A stretch of DNA of 64,000 nucleotides from contig NC_134970.1 in the NCBI RefSeq assembly GCF_965638725.1, forward strand, positions 687,001-751,000, written 5' to 3'. Shown one piece after another: positions 1 to 13,000 of the stretch. Every line of letters begins with the position of its first letter. Positions within the stretch are counted from its first letter, which is position 1. Source of the stretch: Aptenodytes patagonicus (Eukaryota; Chordata; Aves; Sphenisciformes; Spheniscidae). The position numbers were made by a program, and so were the translations under genes. The notes below the pieces were generated by a model. That model had not been told where the DNA came from and searched no databases. It saw only the letters and a program-made list of their open reading frames with translations.

Positions 1-1884
1 GAGTGCGCCCAGCACAGGGCTGTGACTGGAGCCCACGGCCCGCTGTTTACCCAGCAGAGCCCATATCTGTCCCTGGTGAGGTCCGGCACTGAGCCCTCCT
101 CTCGGCTGAGCACTTGGGACAAGGACAAGCCCACAGCAAGGAGCCTGAGCCCTCTCAGCACAGCCGCCCGTAACGGGCAGTTTGTCGTGCTGTTTATACT
201 TCCCACACATTTGCACCGCTGCTCTGGGTTTGTTTGGCGAGGCAGCTATGCCCAGTCTGGGGCTGGAGCGCTGCCGAGGAGCAGGGACAGCCGGCGAATG
301 CTCTGCATCCTTCTCGGCTTGTGAAGTTGGCTGCAGAGTACCTGTGCTTCGGGTGCCTGGAGACTGAAAGATGAACATAATGTGGTATTTACAGAACACA
401 CCAAAGTTGCACATAACAAGTTGACACATAAATTCATTAAGATGCAATTACAGCGATCAGAACTTAGGCTACTCAATTATTTTTAGCAAGAACATGTAAT
501 TAACTGCAGGTTCACATCAAATGCTGTCGGGTGCCATGAATCAGGTTCAGAGGATTGGCTTGCACAGCAAAACACAGCAGTGGGGTTTATCCCAGAGCGT
601 AGCCTCCTGGCTGGGAGATGGCAGGCTAACGGGAAACAGCAGCCAGCCAGGCAGCGGTGGCTTGTTTTGTGGGAGACAAGCCCGAGCGATACGAGATGAG
701 CAAGCATCTTGTCCGTCACCTGGCAGCCCGGCTGACGGGGACAGAGCCTGGCTTCAGACACCCCAAAATAGACAAGGCTCTTTACTGCTGAAGGCATGAC
801 TCTCGAAAGCCATGTACAGTATCACGTGTGGAAAGCACATAAAGTGTGAGGCAGTGCTGCTGGCCCTGACACGAGCTCCCGGGAATGACTTCGGGTGAGA
901 GGAGGTAGAAGAAGAGGAACTTACTGTTCAGCTAACTGCTCTTACGAACTGGCCCACGCCGTATTTACGGAGACCAGCAGAAGAAAGGGGTACGATGTGC
1001 ACGTTGGTGACATCGTGAAAACCCTTGAAGTGCTTTCCTAACCGAATACTAGTTTGGTAACCAGAAACGACTGATTACCGAAACATCGTCATTGCTTCCA
1101 AACCACTGCTGCTCAATTGCTGTTTCAACAAAGACACTTCAGCCTCAGCTGACAGTGCAGATTCAAGGCTAATTTTTTTACACAGGAGGAGGACCTGTGT
1201 AGCTCTGCTGCTCTGTGTAACTGATGCACAGTCAATGCTCTGTAGCAGCATGGGAGCTGAAAGGACCAGGGCTGTGAAAGCACCCGGGTGCAGACCTCAG
1301 ATTCTGAGAAGCCCTTGAAAGGGAGCCCCCCACCCCTGCATGCACCGACACCTCTATTGCCCCTTACCCAGGCAGTGCAGACACCCTGCCCGTGTGCTGG
1401 GCCTCCTTTGCTGCTGAGGGCGGTGTTTTGCCAGGACCAGAGGAGAAGCAAGATGAAAGCTGCAGACCCTATTGGGATGCAACAAAGCTGGTGCCTTACT
1501 CCCATATCACGTCGGTTGGAGACTGGGAATGAACAGCCCAGCCCATCAGGTGGGTCGCAGCAGTGCTCAAGGAGCCCTCCGTGAGGGTAGCTCCTCTCCC
1601 TGCCCTTCTTCGGGCAGCGATCTGGGGACCCACCAGTGTCCCCCAGGACGTTCCTCCTGCCCAGCCCATGCTTGCTCTTGCTCTCACACGCATGGTCTTA
1701 CTCCAACTGCCCCCACACACGCTCGGCAGCTGTGGAAAGGGAAAGGACAAGGACAAGGAGCAGGAAAGCAGGAGGGTCCCCCGTGCTGGACAAGTAACAG
1801 ACCCGTCCTGGCTGCGCCAGGGACGTGAGCCCAGTGCATCGAAACTGCATCGGGTATTATTGCTTCTGCACCTTGCTGCCTCAT

Positions 1885-2625
1885 GATTAAGCACCATAAA
1901 TATTTATGAGTTATTATAGCTGCTTGTGAAAGATTTGCTTGTTACGGCTCATAGATCATAGTGGCACTAGAAGAAAATAAAACTATGTAAAACTGTTTGC
2001 CTGTTGCTCATTTGTAACTTTCCTTCAGCTCACAGGAGCCTGGAGACAGCGGCCAGAGCTGTTCTGTAGAAGCAGTTTTCTCACATCATCTCTTCCACTC
2101 CTGAATTATTTCATGGGAAGATTTCTTCTAATAATGAGTGGAAAATTCAAAAATATACATCACACAAGTAAAAATCCCTTACAGAGCAGTAGCCAGGCAG
2201 GTGGCTGTTTAGGGGCCGTACGTGAAAAGAGGGAAGAAGAAAAAGAAAGCAAATCTTTCAGATTTACTGGGTGCATAAAGCAGGAGAGTCGTGTGGGTGT
2301 GAGCCGTGTAACAGGACTTGGGAGATGTGGCGCAGTCCTGTATGCTACTGAAGTTAATTTGGTTGTCATCCCTCAGGCCCCGGGGCAGTGCCTTGGGGCG
2401 CAGGAGTCCGCTCTCCCTGCTCCTGTCTCATCTGTTCAGGCGGAAGGCTTCTGCAGAGAGCCCAATCTTCCCACATCTCATTTGCAACTGGACTTTTAAC
2501 AGACTCCCACTGTCTGCCAAATAATAAATAAGAAGCCTTTACACTGCAACATTCTGGTTATTGCGGAGAGCTTTAAACAAAGCCTAAATAGTAGCTGATT
2601 TAAGAAACAAGATTGGGAAGGCAGT
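1885..2625. promoter_or_regulatory. AT-rich candidate regulatory block with a 14-bp palindrome
   Basis: Contains CATAAATATTTATG (1895-1908), a perfect palindrome resembling MEF2/forkhead-type A/T cores, then a run of TTATTATAG, GATTTGCTTG and AATAATGAG words. Function is inferred from composition only. Confidence 0.3.
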
Positions 2626-4540
2626 GCTGCTGATAGCTGTAGCACGTGGGTGAGCGCCTGCAGGAACTCACCAGCGTGCAGTGCACAGACAAGTCCTCAA
2701 ACACAAAACCTATTTCCAGGCTTAAAGACATCACTGGAGAGCTTTCATGTGCAGTGATGAAATGAAGGCATCTGAAACATTACAGAAAATGCCTTATTAC
2801 AGCAAAATCATGCAACTCTGGATTTCATCATTTACCTCTCATTGGGGAAAACCCTGCCAGCAGGCGCAGCGAGGCCGGATGGCACGGCAAGGGTAGGGCC
2901 AGCGCCCGGCAGCACCTGCGTTCCTGACCGGCGCGGAGCTGCAGGGCAGCTGTGCCCTTCCCCAGGGGAGAGCAGAGCCAGACATGCCCGTAGACTTCAC
3001 AGGCCAGCGCCTGGGAACGGGGAGGCACCAAACCGGAGCAGGAGCCCATGCGCAGACTTGCAGGCAGCCGGAGTCGGGCTGGCAGAGGCAGGAGCACCTC
3101 AGGGTTCATCACAGCTCTGCACGGCATACCTGCGGGCGAGCCGGCGCTGGTGCCGCTGAACGATTTATACACCATTAACTCATGTACTTCCCTGCTGCAT
3201 AATTCATACCTTTTTAGCAGAGGATAAAAACTTCACAACTGCTAATGCACAAGTGTTTATTAATGTGGAGACTGCCAGATAGACCTTGGGTTTGGAAGGA
3301 GCTCTTGAGAAAGAGCCAAAGTCTGTCCTCTGTAAGCAGATTTTTTGAAAGCTACTGCCTGGTAGGTAACAGGCTCCAAGCGATTCTCTGGTGCCCGCTG
3401 AGCTGCTGCTTCATCTTGGGGCCCCTGAAGAACTTGGAGCATTGTAGAAGCAGAAATAAGTAAATAGATAATTTCCTTTACGAGAGTCTGGGTGCTGGAT
3501 GTGCCATATTGTTCGTGTTCCTCTCCTGCACAGAGCAGTAAACCAAATACAGAAAGGAGGAGATAAGAGCGTTCATTCCCACGAGGAACACAGATAGGAT
3601 GAAAAACAAGTTTTAAGTCATGTTCCGTGCAAGGTTGTTTATAATGCCTGTAACTATTTTTAAACCTGGGAAATGAAGGGCTGCTAGCTGCAGAGAGCCC
3701 TTGAGGGTAGGTGCATTGTGTTATGTATCACTGTCAGGTGAACAGGAGCGGACACTCAGTACCCTGCAGCCAGCATGGGGACATCATGACGCCATCCCTC
3801 CCCTTCCCCGGCAGGAGCCTGGCCGCAGGTGGCTCCACGCACCCACTGTTGGGGTGACACCAACCTTCATGGGGACGATGTCACTGCAAAACACCTTCCC
3901 AAAGAAACTGCTGCAGGAAAAAGGCAGTTTCTGGGTCTAGAGGAGGAGCGTGACAAAGCCTGCCAGGCGATGCCGCCTGTTTTGCACGGCCCCGTCCAGC
4001 AGGACAGAGGCACACTTGGGCAGGACGGCTTTGCAAGCACGAGGCTGGAGGCAGAGCGAGGGCAGCTGCTGCTCCATCCTGGGTGCTGGGGATGGAGAGC
4101 GGTGTGGGAAATGCTGCGAGGTGCTCTGGCTCCTTCAGGAGGGGAAGACGAGGGCAGGACGGGCAGCCAACCCCTTCCCACCTCCCGCCCCATCGCCGGC
4201 GTGCCAGCATGCATTAACTCTCGGATGCTGACAGCAGCTATTTTGAACAGCTTCTGACACGGGTAAAGTGAGAAATCAATTCCCAGAGCCAGAATTTTTC
4301 TCTCTAGTGTTTTGGGGAGATTTGAGGCTACCCAAGCTCACGCTGTAGGATATCATCGCAGTGCCTTGACTGAGCTGTACCTCTGTAAAGAGCCTTCCCA
4401 CGGCCCCTGCAAAGGTGATCCCAGCCACCACAAATGCAGCACTTTGCCATGTCACGGCTCAGCTCCCCACAGCTCAGTCCTGGCTTACCTGGGGATCAGG
4501 GACTATCTGAAATCTACTCTGTCATTTCCTGGGGGTTTGA

Positions 4541-4900
4541 TGTGTGTTCATCAAATTGAAAGGGATTAAAAAAGAAATGAATATCATAAATACCCTAAAT
4601 GAGTTGGATCTATAATTGCTTCCCTGGCACCACTAGCATACTGTCAATATATATAACATTATTTAAATAATAAGTTAACAACTTTTGCCTGTAAATTAAA
4701 ATACCTTATTGAAATATATGCTGATTACAAGGCAAATGTCTTTGTTCTAATTATCTTAATTACGGGCTTTTAATGGCAAGAATCTGTAGAAATAAAAACA
4801 CACGTAAATGGCAGCTTATAATGGTGATAGCTGCACCTGCTAGCACTTCTACTGTGTTGTCGGGGTAATTAATGCATTGATTCCTGTTGAAGGTGAGGAG
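4541..4900. promoter_or_regulatory. AT-rich homeodomain-motif block
   Basis: About 360 bp with many TAAT/ATTA cores: CTAATTATCTTAATTACG near 4748, GGTAATTAATGCATTG near 4864, and AAGTTAACAACTT near 4672 with 5-bp arms. Flanked by GC-rich DNA on both sides. Candidate conserved non-coding element by appearance only. Confidence 0.3.
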
Positions 4901-7479
4901 AGCAGTGGATTTGCAGGCAGGCTGGCTGAGGAATGTATAGACAGATGCCTGTTGCATGAAGTGACAGTGGCAGCTTGGACAAACTCAGTTCAGCATCCCT
5001 GTTTATACAGCACCCACCCCACGGGTGCAAAACGCGGGGGCTTTGCTGCGGTGCGCGGAGAGCAGCTGCTTTGGAGAGAGGGTACTGGGAGTGTGTGCTG
5101 GTGCAATCCGCCGCGCACCACAGCACTTGGATGTCTTCATCAGCCGGTGCTCTCCCTGCTCCTCCCCGGTACCTGTATTTCTGCAGCCTGCCCGTCCCTC
5201 ACTGCCAGCCCCTGCGCCTCATCCAGGCAAATGTCTGTGGCAGAGCCAGCTCCCACCTACCACAAGCAAGACAGACTTCGCCCTGTGCGGCCAGGTAACT
5301 GCTGCAGCATAATTAGTTAATTAATTTCTCATCATTTTGTCCTACCTGGCTGGAGCGCTGACATGAGTGCTGCATCCCTGGAGGAGGGTTTGCCGTGGAC
5401 CAGCTCGCAGGGAGTCCCGTCTGCTGTGCCCACTCTTCCAGGGGCCAACAGTGCCAGGGCAGAGGGCTCCCCGCGGCGACAGGCTCCAACCAGCTGCCTC
5501 CCCGCTGCCACCTCCTGCGGCACGCACCTCCTTGCAGGGGCACTGAGTTTGCTTTGTGGGCCCTGGGACGTCGGGCAGGGCCATTTCTGAGCAGAGGACC
5601 GATGCAGGTCTCTGCTTCACAGCCGATGGGCAGCAGTTCCCTCTTCTGCAAAGACACGCGGAGAAGGAGAATTAATTTCCATTTGCTCTGGTACGGTACT
5701 AGCGATTGCATTCAACCTTTTGGGCTCCTGACTCCGCTCCCATGGCCTGTGCCTGACAAACTAATGAATTTCCGTTGATTACTTGTCTGCGCTGGATCTG
5801 CTACCTTCATTTTATTCTCATTTTAGCTCCTTATCTTTCTTCACCCTCTTTTAACTTCAGCCTGTGAATGGCTTCATCCTTTCTAAGTGAGGCTGTATGC
5901 CTCTCTCAGGCTCTTTCTTATCTCTGAGAGCACAAAAGCAATCACCCACTTTGTCCTATTGCTGGATGCCACACAGCCCTCTCAGAGAGACAGGATTGAA
6001 TTCACTGGAGAATAATACCTGGCTGATTGGTGGGTAAAAAAGCCCCAGCAATGGAAGCCCGAGCTGAGGGCTGATGCCTGCAGGCCTTCCTCGCTGCATT
6101 GCTATCCTCAGCGGCGCAGCTGCTCTGTCCTCCGGGCTCCTGCACCAAGACATGGCAGGTGGGAGACTCCTGACAGCCGCTGCGTGGGAAACCGCGCACG
6201 GGCAGCAAGCAAGCCGCACACGTGCAGAAACACGGGCTTCGCTCTCGCGCTGGTGTGTAGCCACATGAATAAATGCAGAGGTGCTGGAGGCAGAGGCTCA
6301 GTGGGAGCAGCAGGGGAGGAGCGACCCCATCTCTCCCTGGCTGTCGCTGGCAGACCCTCCCCTGGGGCACCTGTCAGCAGGAGGGGTCTGCCGGCTCCTG
6401 CCATAACCTGTGACAGTGTGGACACGGCTTCTGCAACACATAAACCAAAAATAGATCAGAAACAGGTTTTATTTACTTTCAGATTTATGCAGGGATGACA
6501 GTTTTTGCTCTCCAGCTGTGCATTAACCTGCATAGCCTGAGAACATGAAGTCATGCCCAAACAATTGAGACGGTACAATTTCAGACTGGATTCCTGGTCC
6601 CATAACTGCAGATTATGAGACTCCACTTCTTTTCCAGCATTTTCTGGGTAACCTGCTGTCCTCACCCAGCTTAGGTTTATTCTTGAATTACCAAAGGTAC
6701 TTAACATAATTCAGAAAATCTCAGCGCTACCTGTTTACACTCAGCTGAACAGGGATGTTATTTTTCCTGGCAAGGTATTTGAGCAGTGCATGAAGTCAAA
6801 CATGCAAAAGGTTAAGTCTATTATTAAAAAAACCCACCAAACCCAAAACCCACCCTATCGAAACAAATGCAGCAACAACACTCACGGCCTGGGGAGCCAA
6901 GGATTCTGTCCTCAGGATGAATATTACAAACCTTTTCAGAGGTTCCTACAGGTCATTTATCAACATCACATCCTAGGAAAGAGCTTCCCCAGCACTTTTC
7001 CTCAAGCTCTTTAGCTGCACCGCTGGCAGCAGGAGCAGAGCAGCTGCCAGGGCTCCGGGATTCCAGCTGTCAGTATCAGCCATACATTGGGCCATTGTGC
7101 CCGGCTCAGGATGGACCAGCTCTGGTGATGTGCTGGCGACAGCAAGGAGGAGCTCTCTGGGCTGGGTCTTTGCAGAGGGAATGGCTGGCTGTGGCTCCCC
7201 CGTTTCCCGCGGGGCTCCTTGGGGAGGCTGAGGACGGGCGAGCCCTGGCAGCGCTCCGGGAGGTGCCAGGCAGCCCCCGCAGCCACAAGCTTTGCTTTGC
7301 CGTGGGGCTGCCCATGGCTGCCTCGGTGGCAGGCTCCAGCTGCAGGGCTCCTTTCCTGCTGTGCAGAGAAGGTGACTGACATCCTGAAGCATCCTGACAC
7401 CTCCCGCTCATGCCAAGCTTTGACTTTAGCACATGCGATTGCTGCACCTGGAGCCATGGCCCTCACATTCATTTCTTCT

Positions 7480-8420
7480 TAGACAATTTGCTTGGCTGAA
7501 ATGCACTTGTGGTGACTAAACCTTAGCCTAAGAAATATTGTAAGCTTGCAAAATATTCTTTATTTATTACACTAAAACCAGGGCTTCTGAAATATCATGG
7601 GCAATTTTCAAGTTCCTTTCACAAGTAAAGCCAGAAATCAGTTTTTATTAGTGAGACCCCAGCGCTGACTTCCTGGATATCTGTGATATTTTGTGCTGCC
7701 TTGTTGTTCCTTTGGATGGCGAGTGTCCTGCCTGGTCCTCAGCATGGCATGGTGTTCATTTGTTTCACTTGCCTTCAGAAATGCCCCCTGAAAAGGGTCT
7801 CTGTCCTCTGCACACAGCCTTGCAATGTATTTTGAAGAAAATCAGTGTATAGTAAGAGCAGACCGGCAGGCAGATTTCAGGTTGTTTTTCTTTTCTATCT
7901 GGACATATGGATACAGGAAATCTTTGGAGACCTTGAAGAAGAAAAGTGCCTCCCTTTGAATTCCTAAACCGATGGCGCATCTAAGAATAGCCTCCGAAGG
8001 GAGATGCAAGATGAGTGACACGAGGAATTCAGCACCTTTTCTTACTGTGCAATATTCTTGATATTTAAAAAGTAAAATACCATGCAGAATGAAGGAGAAG
8101 GGGAATAGCCAGTCACGCTGAGGACATTTGGAGGAGTGTGCTATTATGTAAAGTGAGCCAGGGAAAGGTTAGCAAATACCACTCCTTCCCTGGGGAGCCC
8201 TTCTCTTGCAGGAGTCGTTAGTGCACTGGCAGGATAACAGATCCTCTCCGCTAATTCTCTAGGTCATAAGCAAATTAAGACAGAAAAGCTGATCTGCTAT
8301 CAATCTACATTAGGCATGGTCGACCAGCTCACCTGTCTGGTAGCTGCTGTTTTACAGAAAGGTTAGGACTGGAAATGTCACAGTCTTGTCATTAAACCAA
8401 GCACATTTTCTTCTTAGCTC
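7480..8420. promoter_or_regulatory. Extended AT-rich block
   Basis: Nearly 1 kb of lower-GC, non-repetitive sequence between GC-rich stretches. It contains no recognisable transposon and no plausible exon. A candidate regulatory or conserved non-coding block by composition. Confidence 0.25.
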
Positions 8421-9789
8421 AGCTAGGCTGGGTAAAGGGGCATCAGGAGATTACAGGGCTGCAAGATCAGGCCACTCCTGGCGTACCCTCGGGTGGGAAC
8501 ACTGCACTGGGCACGTGATTCCCGGCACTCCAGGACTTCCACTGGTGCTGCTTCACCCCTTCGAGAAAGCCTGCGGCGGCGGGGTCGCAGCTGTGCCCCA
8601 GGGCTGGGGACTCTGGGGAGCACCGGCTTGGCCTGGCGGGCACCCGGCAGGGAGAACTGGGGTTCAGCCTGCTCCCCCTCACCTCAAAAACCTGATGCCG
8701 GCTCACACTAGTGCAGCTCATGATTTGGAAAGGGACAGACAGGAAAACATTGTTCATGGGATATCAGAAACTCCATCCCCAGGCAGGAGCGGGACAGGGA
8801 GGGTGGCGGGGAGACAGAGGCTTCCCTGGGAGCAGCCCAGGTCTCTCCCAGCGTGGGCGCAAAGTGCTTTTAATAACCTACAATATATACTGCTCGGTGA
8901 GATTAAAGCAACCCGCTCATGGGGAGGATTACGCACAGGTCTGGAGCTTTTCTCTCGCACGGACACACCACTCCTGCGGATGAGCATGCTTGGCATGGTG
9001 GCATGCAGGGAGAGCGACCTCCTCCACCGGAGCCATTCCATGGGTGCAGCCCCCATGGGAATTGCCCCCAGCGTGAACGCCAGATGAGACCCCTGTCTCT
9101 GAGCGGATTCAGCCTCCTGTTGCATGCTGATGGGCTTTTGCAATGCCGGTTCAGCAGGAGGGAGGTTTGGTCTCTGCCTGCTACGGTTGCTCTTGCTCCT
9201 TCCCATGGAAGCGGGTCGCTTCAGGAGCTGTGCCCAGACCTTGGGCCAGTGGCTGTCTCGGCCTCTTGCCGTGTCTCAGATGCTCACCTCATGTCACAGG
9301 GTGAGCAGGGAGCTGGCAGGGCTGAGAGCCAGCCGGGAGAACCAGCCCCAGCCCAAAAAGCGTCCCACTCACCCCTCCCATCCGCCCTCCGACCACCACC
9401 GACCCAACTGCAGCACCCAGGGAGGACACCCGTGGGGGCATGGAGAGCTGTGCCTCGAGAGCATGAGAGGAGCCCAGGACCCCCAGTGCACAGGAGTCCC
9501 CCTGCAAACCCGAGGGCAGCAGGCGCTGGCAGCTCCCTGCGCCTTGCTGACCCTCTGGCACGGTGGCCCTTTGGAGTCCTGGTGGGTGCTTGAGAAGCCT
9601 CGTGCAAGTGCTTTGCTGCACGGCTGCTTTTGTGAGGAAACACATTCTCTCCTACCTTAAGCTCCGCGAGTCATCTCATGTTCAAGCCATGGCAGGACAC
9701 GGCACAGGCGCAGCAAACCTTGCGGAGCAGCAGAGCCGACTTCAAACAGAAACACTGCCTGTGAAACCTCCAGAGTCGTATTTGCAGTG

Positions 9790-10010
9790 AACAAAAACAC
9801 CCATCCGCACGCAACACAGTGTTTCAAATCCTGCCTTTAATCTCAGGTTCCAGTAACAACTTTCTCCCCATCCAATTACTTGTCTTACAATTGACATCGC
9901 AATATTAAATTCCTAAGAACTAAAGCACTTTGAAAATATAACCTACTTTAAAGCAGGCAAGATTTATAGTGGAAGTATTTACTTTCTAGTCCTTGATGCT
10001 ATCAAAGTCA
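9790..10010. promoter_or_regulatory. AT-rich candidate regulatory block
   Basis: About 220 bp including CCAATTACTTGTC, ACAATTGACATCG and AATATTAAATTCC, sharply bounded by GC-rich DNA. No repeat is recognised. Confidence 0.27.
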
Positions 10011-13000
10011 CTGACACCTGATCAGCAGCCCCTTAAACAAGGCCTCCAAACATGCGGTCTGGTTGGCATTTGCCAGGCACCATTTGCAGGCTGAAGCCCT
10101 GCCGATGACAGCCCAGCACATGTCCAGAACCAGGCACGCTCCCGGGGGCTCTGGTCCCCTGAAGGCTTTGATGTTGGGTTTGGCTGGGCTGTGATTTCAG
10201 TGCTTGTGAGCAGCATGGGAACTGCAGAAAATGGTGTTGCCGTTGCAGGGAAAGGAGGTTGGTCAGCCGTCCTTTGGAAGGGAGTCACAGCAAGACCTGC
10301 AGCGGGGGGACAGCCCAGCGCCTGGGTCTGGGGCGCAGGTACAATTTGTTCGGTCAAACTGTCTAAAAGTAAAGAACAATTAGCCATGTGTTAGATAAAT
10401 GCTGCCATAGCAGGAGACTCGGCAAGCACATGTCGCCACACAGTGACCTGCCCCAGAGGAGGACCCTGCTGTGCTGACCCCCACCTCCCCAGCAGCAACA
10501 TCCAGACCCTTCTGCTTCTCCAGTGGCACCGAAGCAGGTCCTAGCTGAGCCCCTCTGGCCATGCGGCAGGCAACAGCCCTGTCACCGTGTCCTGTACAGC
10601 TGCTGTTTCTGTTTGACTCTGAAACCACGTGCAGCTGCAGCGTGCCCTTAACACCCCTCTCCTGCTGCCGCCCGCAGACACCCGTGCGTGAGCCGGCACG
10701 GCTGCTGGCGCCCTCAGCCCGGCTGAGAGCCGGGGTCTGATCCACGCTCCTCCAGCCACTCCCCGAGGCCCAGAGACTGCTGCATGCGGCTTCAGCACTG
10801 CGGGCTCATTACTACGCAGTTGTAGCATCCAGGAGCAGCTCAAATGTAAAATGGGAAATCTTTCCACTGGTGCAAGTAGCAAGTCTCAAGCCAGGCAGGC
10901 AGGCAGCAGTACTCCTGGTACACGTTTCTGCCTGGCCTCATCCCTAATCGTAAATTGCTGCGCTAACCTAAATGGAGAGGCATTAACTTTCACTCCTGAA
11001 ACAAGGTGCAATTAGTTGGGCATAAAAGAACACTGAAGTGATGCTAATTACCCTCTAAAAGACGAATAGAATTGAGCCAGAGAAGCAGAAAATTACCTTT
11101 GTGGGAAATCAGCTTCAGAGTTTAAACTGAACCAGCAGCGGTGGCTGGATGGGCACCGCAAGGTTCAGCGCTGCTTCTCCTCCTCCCCATTTCCAGCCAT
11201 GCCATGAGCCCCTGCGCCGGCCAGGCAAGACCCCAGGCACCGCAGCAGGGTCTGTGTCCCACCCGCACCGCCCTTTAGGCACAGACTTGGCTGCGACCAC
11301 CCGCTCACACTGCTCTGGGACCAGGAGGGGCAGCGGGGCGGGAGGATGGTGTGCAGCTGCAGCTGCGTCATCTCAACCCCCCAAAGTGAAGAACTTGTTC
11401 ACAAGCACCTTGACTATTACATTTTGTTTATTCCTGGAAACCATCCAGATTTTTAATTAGCCCTTAGCTATTCCCTACCCATTTAGCAGTATTCAAGGAA
11501 TCTATTGTACTATCTTCACATCCATCCCGCAGGCTTGCGGCTGCACCCAGCGCTGCCAGGACTCCAGCACTCAGGACAGACCTCCCCGCACGTCCCATTT
11601 GGGACTGGGTTTCCCCAAGAAAAAGCTGGGGGTCATGGGGGGTTTTATCCAGTGCAAAACCACCTGCATCCGAGACCTCAAGGAGCTTCAACCCCATCTG
11701 TTCCATGCAGACAGGCAGCATGCGGTACTATGTAGCTCCTGGGACTTTTAATAGTAATTCGCAATCTGTTCAACTCAAATCTCGGTGGTAAGGGGCTAGG
11801 GGAAGCCATCTGCCAGGGTCTGGAGCAAGGCACCTACCGGGATGGCTCTGACATGGCTGCAAATGCTCCTGAAAGGAGGGAGAGACGTGGCTCTCCCAAG
11901 GGCTGATACCTCCAGAGCCTCCTGCTTTCCGAGTTCATACATATAAAACCTTCAAGTTCCCATCAAAGCTACCCCTGGATTTATGCTTATGGGAAGAGCT
12001 CATGGAATATGTTGTGGGAACTAAAGATTTAAAAAGGCAATTTGAAAAGCAGTCCAGGAGGCAATCTGCTTCAAGGTACTGCTGCCGCTTGTTCTTCCTG
12101 CTGCACAGGACTTGCTGTACCTGCAGCACAGGCTGTTTTTTCCAGCCCAGGTTTGAACACTCTCTTCATTTATAAGATGCATTATTTACCAGTCTGACAT
12201 GCAGCTAATTTAAAAACAAGATTTATCAGCAAAAAAAGTAGTGCTTGCTATGGTGGCTTCCAACACGTGCAGTAGAGCATTTCGCTGGGCTTGTGCTGAA
12301 TCTGCAGATTCCTGCCCCATCCATCACCAAAGGGCACTTGGCAGCAGAGCCCCGGCCCCGCAGCCTCCCCGGGGCTTGGCACGCCTTGGCCCCTTCCTAG
12401 CCCCAGGGGACTCCGCTCGCCATGCCACCGGGACACGGCCCACGTTGGGCTTATGATTTCAACAGACAAGCCAAGTGCAAGGAGGCCCAAGCCAAGGGAA
12501 CGACCTTCATGGCATCACAGCAAGTTCAGTGCCAGTGAAGAGCCTGGATCGCACGACCAAATCCTTTTTGGGCAGCCAGATGATGAGCCCAAGGGACCGT
12601 CAGCCTGTCCTGCTCCACAGCACCCGCGAAGCAGGGGACCAGCTTGCAACGCACACGAGCTGCAGCATCACCACCTGCAAGCGGCAGGAGCAGGCCCTGG
12701 GGCTCCCGCGGAGGGGTCTGGAGTGCAGCACGGGGGCTGCGAGGTGTGCCGGCCCCATGCCTGCCGCCGGGAGGAGGTCTCTGCATGGCTGCCTTGGAGG
12801 GAGGCCGAGGGAATGGATGAGCATTCACCACGCCATTACCTGACAAGGGAGGGTATTAAATGTGCACGGGAAGATACAGGCGCTTCCTGCAAAGCCTGCA
12901 TTCCAGCAGTACCCCCCCATCCACTGCACCCTCCCTGCCCTGCGCCTGGACCCCCCGGCTCTCTGAGCTGCCGCTTCCCATGCCTGGAAGCTGGGTCTGC

